Origin: Deltaproteobacteria bacterium | GTDB lineage: Bacteria; Myxococcota_A; UBA9042; PHBI01 | Length of the DNA: 64,000 nt | Assembly: GCA_020632715.1 (NCBI GenBank) | Contig: JACKFA010000003.1 | Location: 744,001 to 808,000 of the forward strand | Direction: 5' to 3' | Shown here: positions 63,750 through 64,000 of the stretch, piece by piece | How positions within the stretch are numbered: position 1 is the stretch's first letter | Layout: every line of letters starts with the position of its first letter | Translations under genes and position numbers: made by a program | The notes under the pieces: generated by a model | What the model was told of the DNA's origin: nothing | What the model saw: only the letters and a program-made list of their open reading frames with translations | Database searches by the model: none

Positions 63750-64000
63750 ATGACCTCGCCCTCCCCGCTCCGTCGACGCTCCACGAAGGCCGCCCTCGGC
63801 GGCTTCATCCTCGGCTCGATCGGCGTCCTCGTCGCCTCGAGCGGCGACCCGGCGACCGCGTCGGGCGCGGAGAAGCCCCCCGTGCCCATCGTCGCGCCGA
63901 TGCGCCCGGAGGCGGCGGGCCTCGCCTCGCTGACGGCGGCGGTCGCGCCGGGTCACCGCGCCGAGCGGCCCGCGGGCGCCTGGGCGATCCCGGCCCGGAG
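63750..64000 (+). CDS. Start of a secreted protein (3' end outside window)
   Basis: The frame is open from ATG 63750 to the window end. Residues 1-39 form a signal peptide (MTSPSPLRRRSTKAALGG, then FILGSIGVLVASS). A Pro/Ala-rich part follows (VPIVAPMRPEAAGLASLTAAV). Nothing after that allows a family call. There is no clear ribosome site (CAGTGCCCCCG). The short dyad GTCAG-ACGC-CTGAC lies at 63727-63740 before it. Confidence 0.6.
   Translation, partial: MTSPSPLRRRSTKAALGGFILGSIGVLVASSGDPATASGAEKPPVPIVAPMRPEAAGLASLTAAVAPGHRAERPAGAWAIPAR

Overview
The window is one continuous stretch of very GC-rich chromosome with dense coding, short intergenic gaps, frequent GTG starts and many 4-base stop/start overlaps. 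The gene families point to a Myxococcota-type (former delta-proteobacterial) organism, perhaps close to the Polyangia: a large FHA/coiled-coil protein, a PilZ protein, HEAT-repeat and NTF2-like lipoproteins, an unusual barrel-fused SppA, a membrane ETF:quinone-type Fe-S oxidoreductase and a 13-haem cytochrome with a porin. This placement is inferred from families and composition, with no rRNA to confirm it. No prophage, insertion sequence, CRISPR array or integrase is visible.

Layout. 1-15.8 kb: a truncated gene end, a repeat-rich gap (384-708), a PilZ and a FHA/coiled-coil gene (minus), mutS2 (plus), a VOC protein and an AraC regulator (plus), a two-TM Cache-like sensor, then a minus-strand sppA-like/tgt/ferredoxin operon. 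15.8-25.1 kb: an aldo/keto reductase and CnoX-like thioredoxin (plus), a BglII-like nuclease candidate, argS and a lysine 2,3-aminomutase (minus), a site-2 protease and a lone nuoB (plus), an HD hydrolase, and a tRNA-Cys with its own promoter and terminator. 25-38.1 kb: an NTF2-like protein and S41 protease, then the classic translation/RNA operon read on the minus strand as rimP-nusA-ylxR-infB-rbfA-truB-rpsO-pnp-dut. 38.3-45.5 kb: two M16-like proteins without zinc motifs, trmB, a Fe-S/quinone oxidoreductase and a DUF2293 gene (plus). 45.6-50.2 kb: a small secreted protein, a porin plus multihaem cytochrome operon (minus) and a Rieske oxygenase (plus). 50.2-58.4 kb: a complete kdpFABCDE potassium-uptake operon with an extra 26-residue membrane peptide in front and tandem direct repeats that look like KdpE boxes. 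58.4-64 kb: hslO, a HEAT lipoprotein, a polyprenyl-phosphate sugar transferase, an acyl-CoA-synthetase-like protein without the usual catalytic lysine, and the start of a secreted protein.

The strongest non-coding signals are (i) an intrinsic terminator 11 bases upstream of rimP that can compete with an alternative hairpin, (ii) direct repeats at 11-base spacing ahead of kdp, (iii) a recurring palindrome GTGAAC-N3-GTTCAC placed at gene ends, (iv) an 84-base nested hairpin between nuoB and the HD gene with a partial second copy, (v) recurring extended -10 elements TGnTATAGC and CTACGnT, several placed so that the mRNA would be leaderless, and (vi) a stretch of infB that appears to be translated in a shifted frame between two compensating indels.
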